DNA of 28,547 bases from Patescibacteria group bacterium (GTDB lineage Bacteria > Patescibacteriota > Microgenomatia > UBA1400 > MFAQ01): contig JAHJQJ010000065.1 in assembly GCA_018819325.1 (NCBI GenBank), positions 1 through 28,547 of the forward strand. Reading direction: 5' to 3'. Every line of letters begins with the position of its first letter. The stretch's first letter is position 1. The notes under the pieces are model-generated. The model was not told where the DNA came from, searched no databases, and was given only the letters and a program-made list of their open reading frames with translations. Both the position numbers and the translations under genes were made by a program. Positions 14,484-21,318 of the stretch are shown piece after piece.

Positions 14484-14499
14484 ACTTCCTATCACTATT
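14484..14499 (-). other. 5' arm of the pre-16S processing helix
   Basis: AATAGTGATAGGAAGT on the minus strand pairs with 12156-12171. It lies only a few bases before the mature 16S 5' end. Confidence 0.85.
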
Positions 14500-14536
14500 C
14501 AAATGACTTGTTTTGCTTTGTTCAAGATTTCTCATC

Positions 14537-14603
14537 AAATTTTAAGGTTCCGTAACCCGGATATTGCATCGGCAATAACGGTCGTTCGGCAACCTTGAAA
14601 TTC
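14537..14603 (-). other. Long hairpin in the 16S leader
   Basis: GAATTTCAAGGTT (14591-14603) and AACCTTAAAATTT (14537-14549) pair with one mismatch, with CCG/CGG pairs continuing inside. The leader RNA would fold into a long stalk between boxA and the processing helix. Its function is not known from sequence. Confidence 0.5.
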
Positions 14604-14630
14604 TTCAAATCAAAATGAAAAATCTTTCCT

Positions 14631-14638
14631 TGTTAAAG
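14631..14638 (-). promoter_or_regulatory. boxA-like antitermination site
   Basis: CTTTAACA on the minus strand matches the core of the ribosomal boxA (bound by NusB-S10). It lies in the 16S leader, about 150 nt before the gene, just after the hairpin at 14652-14680. Confidence 0.5.
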
Positions 14639-14651
14639 TACTTAGCTAGAC

Positions 14652-14680
14652 AAAAAAAGGCCCGCTAGCGGGTCTTTAAA
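14652..14680 (-). terminator. Intrinsic terminator or attenuator before 16S
   Basis: Minus-strand AAGACCCGC-TA-GCGGGCCTT followed by a T-run. It lies 70 nt past the sulfotransferase stop, so it can end that gene. However, it also falls inside the transcript expected from the 16S promoter at 14729-14757, where it could act as an attenuator. Confidence 0.75.
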
Positions 14681-14728
14681 AAACCTTCTTTATTGCTAGG
14701 TTACCTTAAGTCATCATAACTTAAAACT

Positions 14729-14757
14729 ATTCTACCACTCTTACTTCCATTATTCAA
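14729..14757 (-). promoter_or_regulatory. Probable 16S rRNA promoter
   Basis: Minus-strand TTGAAT (14752-14757), a 17-bp spacer and TAGAAT (14729-14734). The -35 box overlaps the last codons of the sulfotransferase gene. The start point near 14722 coincides with a small palindrome (TTAAGT...ACTTAA, 14706-14724). Confidence 0.55.
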
Positions 14758-15533
14758 TTCCCCTACAAACCAGCTCTTTAGCTAATTCATAATTTTCATA
14801 ATCCTTCCAGTGATATTCTTTAAATTTTTTAGTGAAATTTACCTCATCAAGAACACCTAATTCCTTCAACGATGTTTTTGTTGGAGACTGATTTAATCGT
14901 TTTACAGACTCTCCACAACCCGATTCCATCTGTTTCAAAAACAAATTCAAATACTCAGTCACCCCAACAACGTCAAACTCACCCAAGTCAACACCAGACA
15001 AAGCTCTCGACTGATAATTCCTGAAACCAACATTCATAGCATAATCCTCAAAGCTCAAATTCGAATCAAATGGCAAATTCACCCTCCAAGCCCTAGATCC
15101 TGCATTTCTCCTCCAATGAATATACTGAGAGATCATTCTTTCAAGCGGTTCTCTTAAAACCACCGTCAAAAACGGATCAACCATCTTATTTTTAAAAGTT
15201 TCCAAATCATAATGACCATGAATAACCCTAAAATCACCAGGCAAATTATCAGGGTCAATTAATGCCTTATCTGTACTAAGTCCTTCCGTCAACTTAACAT
15301 ATAGTTTATAAACAAAGGGTAACAAAGGACTCTCTCCAAACAACAACTTCACTTTATGAAGCGTCTCATTAGTTCTCGATAAACCCATATCGCCAGCTCT
15401 CTGCAAGACTCCTTTATCGGGTAAATATATCAATACATTCCTAGGGGCCATATACCCGTTCATAACAATCCTGCACCGTTGTTCCAGCGTTTTTCTCTAT
15501 ATGGACACTCAAATGTTTTCTGTCCCTTTCCAT
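14750..15533 (-). pseudogene. Sulfotransferase-family gene with a single-base frameshift
   Basis: From an ATG at 15533 the first 30 codons read MERDRKHLSVHIEKNAGTTV and so on to VYGP, including the sulfate-donor (PAPS) binding signature HIEKNAGTT. Then a TAG stops the frame. Dropping one base from the C4 run (15444-15447) gives VYGPRNVLIYLPDKG and continues with the remaining 230 or so residues, including LREPLERMISQYIHWRR, the second PAPS-binding motif of this family. The intact protein would have about 260 residues and transfer sulfate to a sugar or similar acceptor. Either the gene is a recent pseudogene, is phase-variable through the C run, or there is a sequencing error. TATAAT lies 8 nt before the ATG. 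Confidence 0.75.
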
Positions 15534-15541
15534 ACCCCAAC

Positions 15542-15547
15542 ATTATA
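15542..15547 (-). promoter_or_regulatory. -10 box TATAAT of the sulfotransferase gene
   Basis: It ends 8 nt before the ATG at 15533 and lies 12 nt past the mnmA stop, so the sulfotransferase can be transcribed apart from the upstream operon. Confidence 0.5.
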
Positions 15548-15558
15548 CTATAAGTTTG

Positions 15559-16629
15559 TCAAATTATCACTCCACCACCCAAGCACTCCCCGTCATCAGA
15601 ATAAAACACCGCACTCTGCCCCGCAGCCACCCCCCTCTGCCCTCCCCCCATCTCAATGTCAAGGGTCCGACCCTTGACATTGGAAACACTCACCGGTACC
15701 AACTCCCCACCATGCCTAATCCTCACTTTGGCTCGCCGAAGCCTCGTGCGAAGGCGGCCCCAATCATCACCTCCAACCCAACTCAACTCACCCACCTTAA
15801 AGCTTTTTCTTTTAGCATCCTTACTCTCCCCCACCACCAATAAGTTCTTTTTTACATCCTTTTCTACTATATATAAAGGCGGTATTGGATCCTTAAATTT
15901 AACTGTTATATTCCAACCACCACGTTGCCCTATCGTATAAAACCAAGCCCCATCATGCCCACCAATTTTATTTCCCTTTTTATCCAAAACATCCCCCTTT
16001 TTAACCTTTAACCTCTTCTTCAAAAAATCCCTTACATCCACCTTACCTACAAAACAAATCCCTTGCGAATCCTTCCTATCCGCCACAGATAATTTGGCCT
16101 TTTTAGCCATACTCCTCACCTCTGATTTCAAACAATCCCCCAACGGAAACAGCACCTTTTTAAGTTCCTTCTGCCCCAACTTCCACAAAAAATACGTCTG
16201 ATCCTTATGTTTATCCTTAGGAATCATCAACTTCGTCATTCTGCCTTGTCCAGAATCTAGTCGGGCATAATGCCCAGTGGCAACATAATCAAAATCGTTC
16301 TCCATGGCCCATTCCAAAAACAAACCAAACTTAATCTCACTATTACACATCACATCCGGATTCGGCGTTCGCCCCGCCCGGTACTCTCTATAAAAATAAT
16401 CAATCACCCTACTCATATACTCCTTACTAAAATCAAGAATTTTAAAAGGAATCCCAATCTCCAAAGCCGTTTTCAACGCTGATTTTTTATCCTCATCCGC
16501 CCCACAACCAGAACTATCATTATTCCAACAATGCAAATACACCCCCACCACCTCATATCCTTGTCTCTTCAAAAGCAAGGCCGATACCGCACTATCCACC
16601 CCACCAGACAAACCCACAGCAATTTTCAT
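15559..16629 (-). CDS. mnmA: tRNA-uridine 2-sulfurtransferase MnmA
   Basis: A 356-residue enzyme that thiolates U34 of tRNA for Lys, Glu and Gln. The PP-loop LSGGVDS (7-13) activates the tRNA; Cys95 (PDVMCNSEIKF) and Cys192 (SQGICFVG) are the catalytic pair; ATGHYAR and the C-terminal beta barrel are present. The start codon overlaps the stop of the upstream ATP-grasp gene (ATGA), so it is the last gene of a six-gene operon, an unusual setting for this enzyme. Two palindromic elements are read in frame: 16238-16256 (residues about 125-131, DSGQGRM) and 15654-15682 (residues about 316-326, SNVKGRTLDIE). Both lie away from the catalytic residues. Confidence 0.95.
   Translation of the reverse strand: MKIAVGLSGGVDSAVSALLLKRQGYEVVGVYLHCWNNDSSGCGADEDKKSALKTALEIGIPFKILDFSKEYMSRVIDYFYREYRAGRTPNPDVMCNSEIKFGLFLEWAMENDFDYVATGHYARLDSGQGRMTKLMIPKDKHKDQTYFLWKLGQKELKKVLFPLGDCLKSEVRSMAKKAKLSVADRKDSQGICFVGKVDVRDFLKKRLKVKKGDVLDKKGNKIGGHDGAWFYTIGQRGGWNITVKFKDPIPPLYIVEKDVKKNLLVVGESKDAKRKSFKVGELSWVGGDDWGRLRTRLRRAKVRIRHGGELVPVSVSNVKGRTLDIEMGGGQRGVAAGQSAVFYSDDGECLGGGVII
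15654..15682. repeat. 29-bp perfect palindrome inside mnmA
   Basis: Arms of 14 bp (CAATGTCAAGGGTC and its complement) around a central C. The GGGTCCGACCC core is the same 11-mer as at 5881-5891 in the GT-C-like gene. It encodes part of the C-terminal beta-barrel loop. Confidence 0.85.
16234..16258. repeat. 25-bp REP-like element, copy 2, inside mnmA
   Basis: Hairpin ATTCTG...CAGAAT (16238-16256). It matches the intergenic element at 7256-7280 at 24 of 25 positions and is read in frame in mnmA just after the conserved ATGHYAR motif. Confidence 0.8.
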
Positions 16630-17561
16630 AAACTTATCATTTTTTCCGCCACATTTACCCCAGTCCTTTTTTCAAAATACTTAAACTGCGCCGTCCGATT
16701 TATTTCCAATATTGCCCAGTCGGCTTTGTCCTCATCCCACACCACGTCAATTCCAGCGTAATCACACTCAAACAGATTACTCGCCCTAACACAAGTCTCT
16801 TTCAACCTGTCCATCTTTAATTTATTAAACTTAAACAGCCTTCCCATTTCTCCATCATACTTATCTTTCTGCCTGTGCCGCATTTCCCCCAAATACACCC
16901 CATTTACCACAATGCACCTATACCACTGCTTTACCCGTAACTTAGGTTGAATCAACACCGATCCTTCTTTATACTCTCCAAACACCCTCTCTAATTCCAC
17001 CTTATTCTTCACCAATTTCACGGTTCTTCCATGGCTCCCAAACCTCCCCTTAATAATTAAAGGAAACTTAGCGAAAGAGGGTTCGGAACTTTCGGCGGTC
17101 CGCAACGAAGTGTAGGATAGTTCCGAACCTTCAGCGCTCTGCAGCGTCTTCATAAATTTCCTCCACCCCAACTTACTGCCAAAGGTCACAAAATCCACCG
17201 TGGGCAATCCAACTCCAGCCATCATCACTCCCTGTTCTATCTTACCCAACAAAGGAAACTTCAAAAAACTTTCTCCATTCACAATTTTTATTCCTAATTT
17301 ATTAGCCTCTTCAAGCAACACCGTTTTTACCCCTACCATCGAACTCCCCTTTTTACTAGCTGCTCTGGGCACTATCAAGTCATAATCAGAAAGCCTCCTT
17401 CCCTTTCCCAAATCTATCACCGGCTTACCACCATCGACTCCAATATCAACCTGCCCATACTTCACCAAATCCACTTTAAAACCTTTCCTTCGCCCCTCCT
17501 CCACCAACCGCCTTGGCTCATACTCCTTAACAAATCTGGTCAAGATTAATAGTCTTTTCAT
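16626..17561 (-). CDS. RimK-like ATP-grasp ligase (third in the cluster)
   Basis: A 311-residue protein of the RimK/glutathione-synthetase ATP-grasp class, which joins a carboxylate to an amine through an acyl phosphate. The pre-ATP-grasp domain covers about 1-95. The ATP-binding strand and loop are FPLIIKGRFGSHGRT (166-180), and the metal-binding end is WAILEINRTAQFKYFEKRTG (about 282-301). The tail FEKRTGVN closely matches FEKRTGIN in the next gene upstream, so the two are paralogues. Residues 141-165 (QSAEGSELSYTSLRTAESSE and on) interrupt the linker before FPLIIKG and correspond to an approximately 75-bp palindromic insertion. It overlaps both neighbours by 4 nt (ATGA). Substrate unknown. 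Confidence 0.85.
   Translation of the reverse strand: MKRLLILTRFVKEYEPRRLVEEGRRKGFKVDLVKYGQVDIGVDGGKPVIDLGKGRRLSDYDLIVPRAASKKGSSMVGVKTVLLEEANKLGIKIVNGESFLKFPLLGKIEQGVMMAGVGLPTVDFVTFGSKLGWRKFMKTLQSAEGSELSYTSLRTAESSEPSFAKFPLIIKGRFGSHGRTVKLVKNKVELERVFGEYKEGSVLIQPKLRVKQWYRCIVVNGVYLGEMRHRQKDKYDGEMGRLFKFNKLKMDRLKETCVRASNLFECDYAGIDVVWDEDKADWAILEINRTAQFKYFEKRTGVNVAEKMISL
17067..17141. repeat. About 75-bp palindromic insertion, in frame in an ATP-grasp gene
   Basis: Arms at 17078-17090 (AGGGTTCGGAACT) and 17119-17131 (AGTTCCGAACCTT) pair with one mismatch, and each is itself a TTCCGAA-core palindrome. Between them CTTTCG...CGAAG encloses GCGG-TC-CGC. A further hairpin (CGCT-CTGC-AGCG) follows the right arm. 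The limits are set by where the protein departs from the usual RimK linker; they are approximate. Confidence 0.75.
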
Positions 17562-18427
17562 TTCTTTGCCTTTTTAACCAAATGCTCTACCACTGCCTTT
17601 ACCGCATTTATTCCCGTCCGTTTCTCAAATACTTTGTACTGCGGCGCCTCATTTACTTCAACAATATAAACCTTACCAGTTCCAGAATCTTTTACCAAAT
17701 CCACTCCTGCTACCTCCACCCCCAAAGCCCTACAAGCTTTTTCCGCCTCCATAGCCACATCCTCTGGAACTTTTTCAAGCCCAACAGACTTCCCCACAGA
17801 CTTATTCATCACCACTTTTTCTTCCTTTGGCATTCGCTTAAACCCGCCCAAAGTTTTATACCCCACTACAAACAGTCTGTAATCCCCATCATTAGGAATA
17901 TACGGCTGTATCAAAAATCCCCTTTCTCCCGTCACCTCTTTCAAATCAACCTCGTTTCTTATCCAAAACGTCCCCATCCCATGCCGCCCACCCTGACTCA
18001 CCTTCACCACCACCGGCAACTGCCAGTTTTTTAATTCCTTTTTAAGTTCCTCCACACTCTCTACAAATACCGTTTTAGGATAACTTACACCCGCCGCCTC
18101 CATCATTACTCCAGCCACTGCCTTAAATCTTCTCAAAGCACCATCAGTCATCAAGTACTCATCCACCACCAGTATCCCCTCTTTTTTAGCATACAAGGCC
18201 AACAACTTACTCCACTCCAACTCATTCCCCACCGCCCTAAAATAAAACAAATCAAACTCCTGCAAGGTCTCACCTTGCAGGTAAATCTGCCAATCCCCAT
18301 CTCCTTGTCTTACACTTAACTCTTTATATTTTATCGGCTTAAGCTCCACCCCCAACCCCTTTGCCTCTTCCACAAATCTATCCCCAGTCCCCCACTTATC
18401 AACTCTATAAAAATATGCAATCTTCAT
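17558..18427 (-). CDS. RimK-like ATP-grasp ligase (second in the cluster)
   Basis: A 289-residue ATP-grasp enzyme. The pre-ATP-grasp domain covers about 1-100. The glycine-rich ATP loop is PVVVKVSQGGRHGMG (138-152), followed by FLIQPYIPNDGDYRLFVVG (about 171-189) and the Mg-binding IVEVNEAPQYKVFEKRTGIN (about 255-274). All catalytic features look intact. It shares its C-terminal FEKRTGxN segment with the downstream paralogue, which suggests duplication followed by specialisation, perhaps for successive additions to one chain. Its start overlaps the fused ligase gene by 4 nt. A 23-bp palindrome (18259-18281) is read in frame as YLQGETLQ in the N-terminal domain. Substrate unknown. Confidence 0.88.
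   Translation of the reverse strand: MKIAYFYRVDKWGTGDRFVEEAKGLGVELKPIKYKELSVRQGDGDWQIYLQGETLQEFDLFYFRAVGNELEWSKLLALYAKKEGILVVDEYLMTDGALRRFKAVAGVMMEAAGVSYPKTVFVESVEELKKELKNWQLPVVVKVSQGGRHGMGTFWIRNEVDLKEVTGERGFLIQPYIPNDGDYRLFVVGYKTLGGFKRMPKEEKVVMNKSVGKSVGLEKVPEDVAMEAEKACRALGVEVAGVDLVKDSGTGKVYIVEVNEAPQYKVFEKRTGINAVKAVVEHLVKKAKK
18259..18281. repeat. 23-bp perfect palindrome in an ATP-grasp gene
   Basis: CCTGCAAGGT-CTC-ACCTTGCAGG, 10-bp arms, read in frame at residues about 49-56 of the second ATP-grasp protein. Confidence 0.8.
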
Positions 18428-19743
18428 TTTTTCTTCTTCATCTTAACATCTTTAAATCTACCTGGATTAACCACAAAATCTCGCAAATCTCGCCTGCCTA
18501 TTAAAAGTTTTTTCCTCAAATCTTTTCTATTAGTAATGCTCGCCCTAGTCACAACCTTTCTTCCTTTCAACCAAAACACCAACTTAACAACCATCCGTTT
18601 TTGCACCCCTAAAGAACTTTTATATCTCTTTTTCCACAACACATTTTCCTTTTCCAAAAGCCCTAACTCCTTAGCTAAACTCCTGTCAATACTAGAACCA
18701 TAAGCCCCCGTATCAATCTTGGCCTCTACCAAATATCTCTTTCTCTTTCCTATCTTAATCTCAGCCATCTCAAAAATCCCCACCCTTGTCTTATCTCCAG
18801 GCAACTTCCCCACTCTTCTAACAAAACTACTGGCAAACAACGCCTTAGCCACCCTTACTCCTTTTTTCGCATCCTCCACGCTCAAACCCTCCACCCTATT
18901 CAACCTTCGTTTCAAACCAGATCTATTGGCAATCTGAATCGACAAACCAGGCTGATCATTTAACTCCAACACCAACGGACCCTTTTCAGGGTCAATCAAC
19001 ATATCCACCGCCACATATCCCAACTCACTAGCAATCTGTGTCTCCACCGCCATTCTCAATACTTTATTCCATTCCGGCACCGTAATCCCATTCACCTTTT
19101 TTTGGGTACCGGGGAAAAACTTTAACTCTTTCCCTCTGTAAACTCCGTAAGTAGTAATCCCCGTAGCAATATCAATTCCCAATCCAATTGCCCCCTGATG
19201 CAGATTCGCCTTACCCTCACTCTCTTCTGTTGGTAATCTAAGCATGGCCATAATCGGCACTTTGTTATAAACAATCACCCTTACATCTGGTGCTCCACCA
19301 GAAGAAATTTTTTTAAACTTCCTATGAATCTCAACCCTTTCCTCAATCATCGCCGTGTCAGGAATGTTGTTTCTAGAAAAACGCCCCTCAACAACGTCCA
19401 TCGCGTGAAGTTTCAAATCCTCAGTAGTTACCTTTTTTCCACCTATTAATATCCATTCTCCCGCCAGCCTTGCCGGTCGTTTAATTAAAATAATTCCTCC
19501 ACCCTCCAATCCCTGAACCGGCTTAATCACAAAACCACCCTTCAATTTTAACCAATCAAATCTCTCAATTTCCAATTGATTTTTTAGTTTACCCAATAAC
19601 TTAGGGTGTGGAACCCTTGCCCTCTTTAAAATCTTTTTAGTCACCAACTTGTCATCAGCCCTCAACCGCGCTCGTTTTTTATTTAGTCTTAAATACTCAC
19701 TAGACCTAGTATTTATTCCCAAAATATCTTTCTGCTTTACCAT
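18424..19743 (-). CDS. ATP-grasp ligase fused to a retropepsin-like (RimB/DUF785-type) domain
   Basis: A 439-residue two-domain protein. Residues 1-300 match the 'alpha-L-glutamate ligase-like'/sugar-transfer-associated ATP-grasp group: GGFVIKPVQGLEGGGI (70-85), DVRVIVYNKVPIMAMLRLPT (about 153-172), LHQGAIGLGID (181-191) and the metal-binding LVLELNDQPGLSIQ (257-270). Residues about 315-439 match the 'ATP-dependent zinc protease' family, whose fold is retropepsin-like, with the active-site motif KIDTGAYGSS (342-351) and LIGRRDLRDF. In other bacteria these are separate neighbouring genes; here they are fused. It follows the 7TM gene by 1 nt and overlaps the next ligase by 4 nt. It likely makes and trims an amide-linked peptide or tag; the substrate is unknown. 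Confidence 0.88.
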   Translation of the reverse strand: MVKQKDILGINTRSSEYLRLNKKRARLRADDKLVTKKILKRARVPHPKLLGKLKNQLEIERFDWLKLKGGFVIKPVQGLEGGGIILIKRPARLAGEWILIGGKKVTTEDLKLHAMDVVEGRFSRNNIPDTAMIEERVEIHRKFKKISSGGAPDVRVIVYNKVPIMAMLRLPTEESEGKANLHQGAIGLGIDIATGITTYGVYRGKELKFFPGTQKKVNGITVPEWNKVLRMAVETQIASELGYVAVDMLIDPEKGPLVLELNDQPGLSIQIANRSGLKRRLNRVEGLSVEDAKKGVRVAKALFASSFVRRVGKLPGDKTRVGIFEMAEIKIGKRKRYLVEAKIDTGAYGSSIDRSLAKELGLLEKENVLWKKRYKSSLGVQKRMVVKLVFWLKGRKVVTRASITNRKDLRKKLLIGRRDLRDFVVNPGRFKDVKMKKKK

Positions 19744-19744
19744 T

Positions 19745-20644
19745 TTATTTCAAAAGGTCTCTAAATCTCCACATTTCTAACAGCCTTAAACCTTTATATC
19801 TACTAATTAAATAATTCACCAGCATCACAGACAATATCGCCATCTCTGGTTGTAACAACACCGTCTCTTGCAACCATACCGAACTCATTACCCAATAGGC
19901 TATCAAGGCCAGAACCACGGTTTCTACAGCCATTATCAAAGCAGTTTTGGTGCTCTTGTGAATCTGAGCCTCAATAAACGGATCAGCCAAAAGCACAAAC
20001 AACAAAATAGGAAAAATGCCAATCTCCTGCAAACTACTCCAATCACCAAACCAAGGAGATAAAAGCAAAAGCCCAAACACCGCCAACGACACCGCCCAAA
20101 CCACCATGGCCATTCTGGGAAAATACTGCATCCTTACTTTACTAATCAGCTTTCTAGCCAAACTGGCCGTTAAAAGAATCGATAAGAACAAAACCACCCC
20201 CACTCCAACTCCCGTAGACAAAAAAGCCACCGACACCGCCGCCGGAATAAAAATACCAAAACCCTTAACCCCCATTACGTTTCTAGAAAAAGCCACCAAG
20301 GCCGCAGTCAAGGGAAACAACAAAATCAAAACAAACATATTTGGCGGCACTCCTTTACCCACCGCCTGCCTAATAGCTACCTTGAAAAAATTAAAAGGCC
20401 AAACCTTCTCAACCACCTGGTCATCTAGCACTTGTTCCAACCTAGACTTGGTTTCCTCTGGCTTAGTCAAATTTTCCTTAGGTTTTTCAACCTCCAACAC
20501 CACCACTGGCTCAGCCGCCTCCGTCGCCTCTGTCGCCTCTGTGGAATTTTCCAAGCGAACCTCCTCCAAGGTGGCCGAATGGACTCCTTGGACGGTGGTG
20601 AGCCCCAACAATATAAATCCCAGTACCATCAACAATTTTCGCAT
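19745..20644 (-). CDS. 7TM membrane protein of the inactive-transglutaminase-associated family
   Basis: A 299-residue protein with a clear signal peptide (about 1-23, MRKLLMVLGFILLGLTTVQG), a Glu/Ala/Thr-rich outer segment with a short tandem TEA repeat, then from about residue 100 a bundle of hydrophobic helices ending in a short cytoplasmic tail (LLEMWRFRDLLK). Features such as VMGVKGFGIFIPAAVSVAFLSTGVG fit the '7TM, usually fused to an inactive transglutaminase' family, which neighbours the same ATP-grasp and protease families in proteobacteria. Here the transglutaminase-like part is missing, replaced by about 70 outer residues. It probably passes on or receives the product of the cytoplasmic ligases at the membrane. 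Confidence 0.78.
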   Translation of the reverse strand: MRKLLMVLGFILLGLTTVQGVHSATLEEVRLENSTEATEATEAAEPVVVLEVEKPKENLTKPEETKSRLEQVLDDQVVEKVWPFNFFKVAIRQAVGKGVPPNMFVLILLFPLTAALVAFSRNVMGVKGFGIFIPAAVSVAFLSTGVGVGVVLFLSILLTASLARKLISKVRMQYFPRMAMVVWAVSLAVFGLLLLSPWFGDWSSLQEIGIFPILLFVLLADPFIEAQIHKSTKTALIMAVETVVLALIAYWVMSSVWLQETVLLQPEMAILSVMLVNYLISRYKGLRLLEMWRFRDLLK

Positions 20645-20691
20645 AAGCTATATTTTACCCTGCCCCATTCCCAGCCTGTCAAGCCTGAAAC

Positions 20692-21282
20692 CTAAATTAT
20701 CTCTCCCACAACTTTATCAAACGACTCCATTTCTTTATCCAAATCATCCTCCTGTTCATAACCATTTCCAACCCTAGAATATCTACATCCAAAAACAAAC
20801 GTTGGAATCGAACCCGCAGGATTAAACTTTTCATAAACAGCTCTATGTTCCTCTGGCATCCCAGTCTCCACCTCTTCCGTCAAGGTATTGTCTCCAGTAT
20901 CCACTTGCCAATGATAAGCCACCACCCCATCAACATTTTCACTAGCCCAATCATCAAAAGTATCTTTTATCCAAACACAATGCGAACACCAAGTAGTCGA
21001 AAATAAATACACCACCGGCTTACCATCTTCCCTACAAATCTCACTGTCATATTCATCAAAAGTCTCAAACTGCCTAACCAAATCACCCGGAGACGCCAAG
21101 GTAGGCTCTGCTACTTCTGCCGAATCCTCCACAACCTCAGCCACCTCATCCTCGACCCTGGGTCGGGACATCGTCTCCACCTGCGAACTAAGTCTCCCCA
21201 CAAAAAACACCGCCACCAGCAACAAACAAACCAACAAAGGCGCATATATTCCAACCTGTGCTTTTTTACCATTTTCACTCAT
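20692..21282 (-). CDS. Membrane-anchored thioredoxin-like protein
   Basis: A 196-residue protein. A single helix at about 13-30 anchors it, an acidic linker follows (about 40-62), and then a thioredoxin fold with the active site TTWCSHCVW (Cys99, Cys102) and a cis-proline loop GSIPTFVFGC (157-166). An extra Cys166 follows the cis-proline. By topology the active site faces outside the cytoplasm, where it could reduce, oxidise or isomerise disulfides. It is the first gene of the operon, 47 bp before the 7TM gene, with a strong promoter that fixes the start. Whether it serves the ATP-grasp system or is just co-transcribed is open. Confidence 0.85.
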   Translation of the reverse strand: MSENGKKAQVGIYAPLLVCLLLVAVFFVGRLSSQVETMSRPRVEDEVAEVVEDSAEVAEPTLASPGDLVRQFETFDEYDSEICREDGKPVVYLFSTTWCSHCVWIKDTFDDWASENVDGVVAYHWQVDTGDNTLTEEVETGMPEEHRAVYEKFNPAGSIPTFVFGCRYSRVGNGYEQEDDLDKEMESFDKVVGEII

Positions 21283-21289
21283 GCACTAC

Positions 21290-21318
21290 ATACTATCCTT
21301 ATAAAACACCCATGTCAA
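21290..21318 (-). promoter_or_regulatory. Operon promoter for thioredoxin-7TM-ATP-grasp-mnmA
   Basis: Minus-strand TTGACA (21313-21318), 17-bp spacer, TAGTAT (21290-21295), then 7 nt to the ATG. The -35 lies inside the 3' end of the AbiEii gene. No other strong promoter is visible before the sulfotransferase. Confidence 0.75.

Noticed and set aside
16263..16275. GGGCATAATGCCC palindrome in mnmA
   Set aside because: It encodes part of the conserved ATGHYAR motif and is expected from the protein sequence.
20500..20545. Short tandem GTCGCCTCT repeat in the 7TM gene
   Set aside because: It is a small 9-bp repeat coding for TEATEATEA in a disordered linker, common in such acidic spacers.
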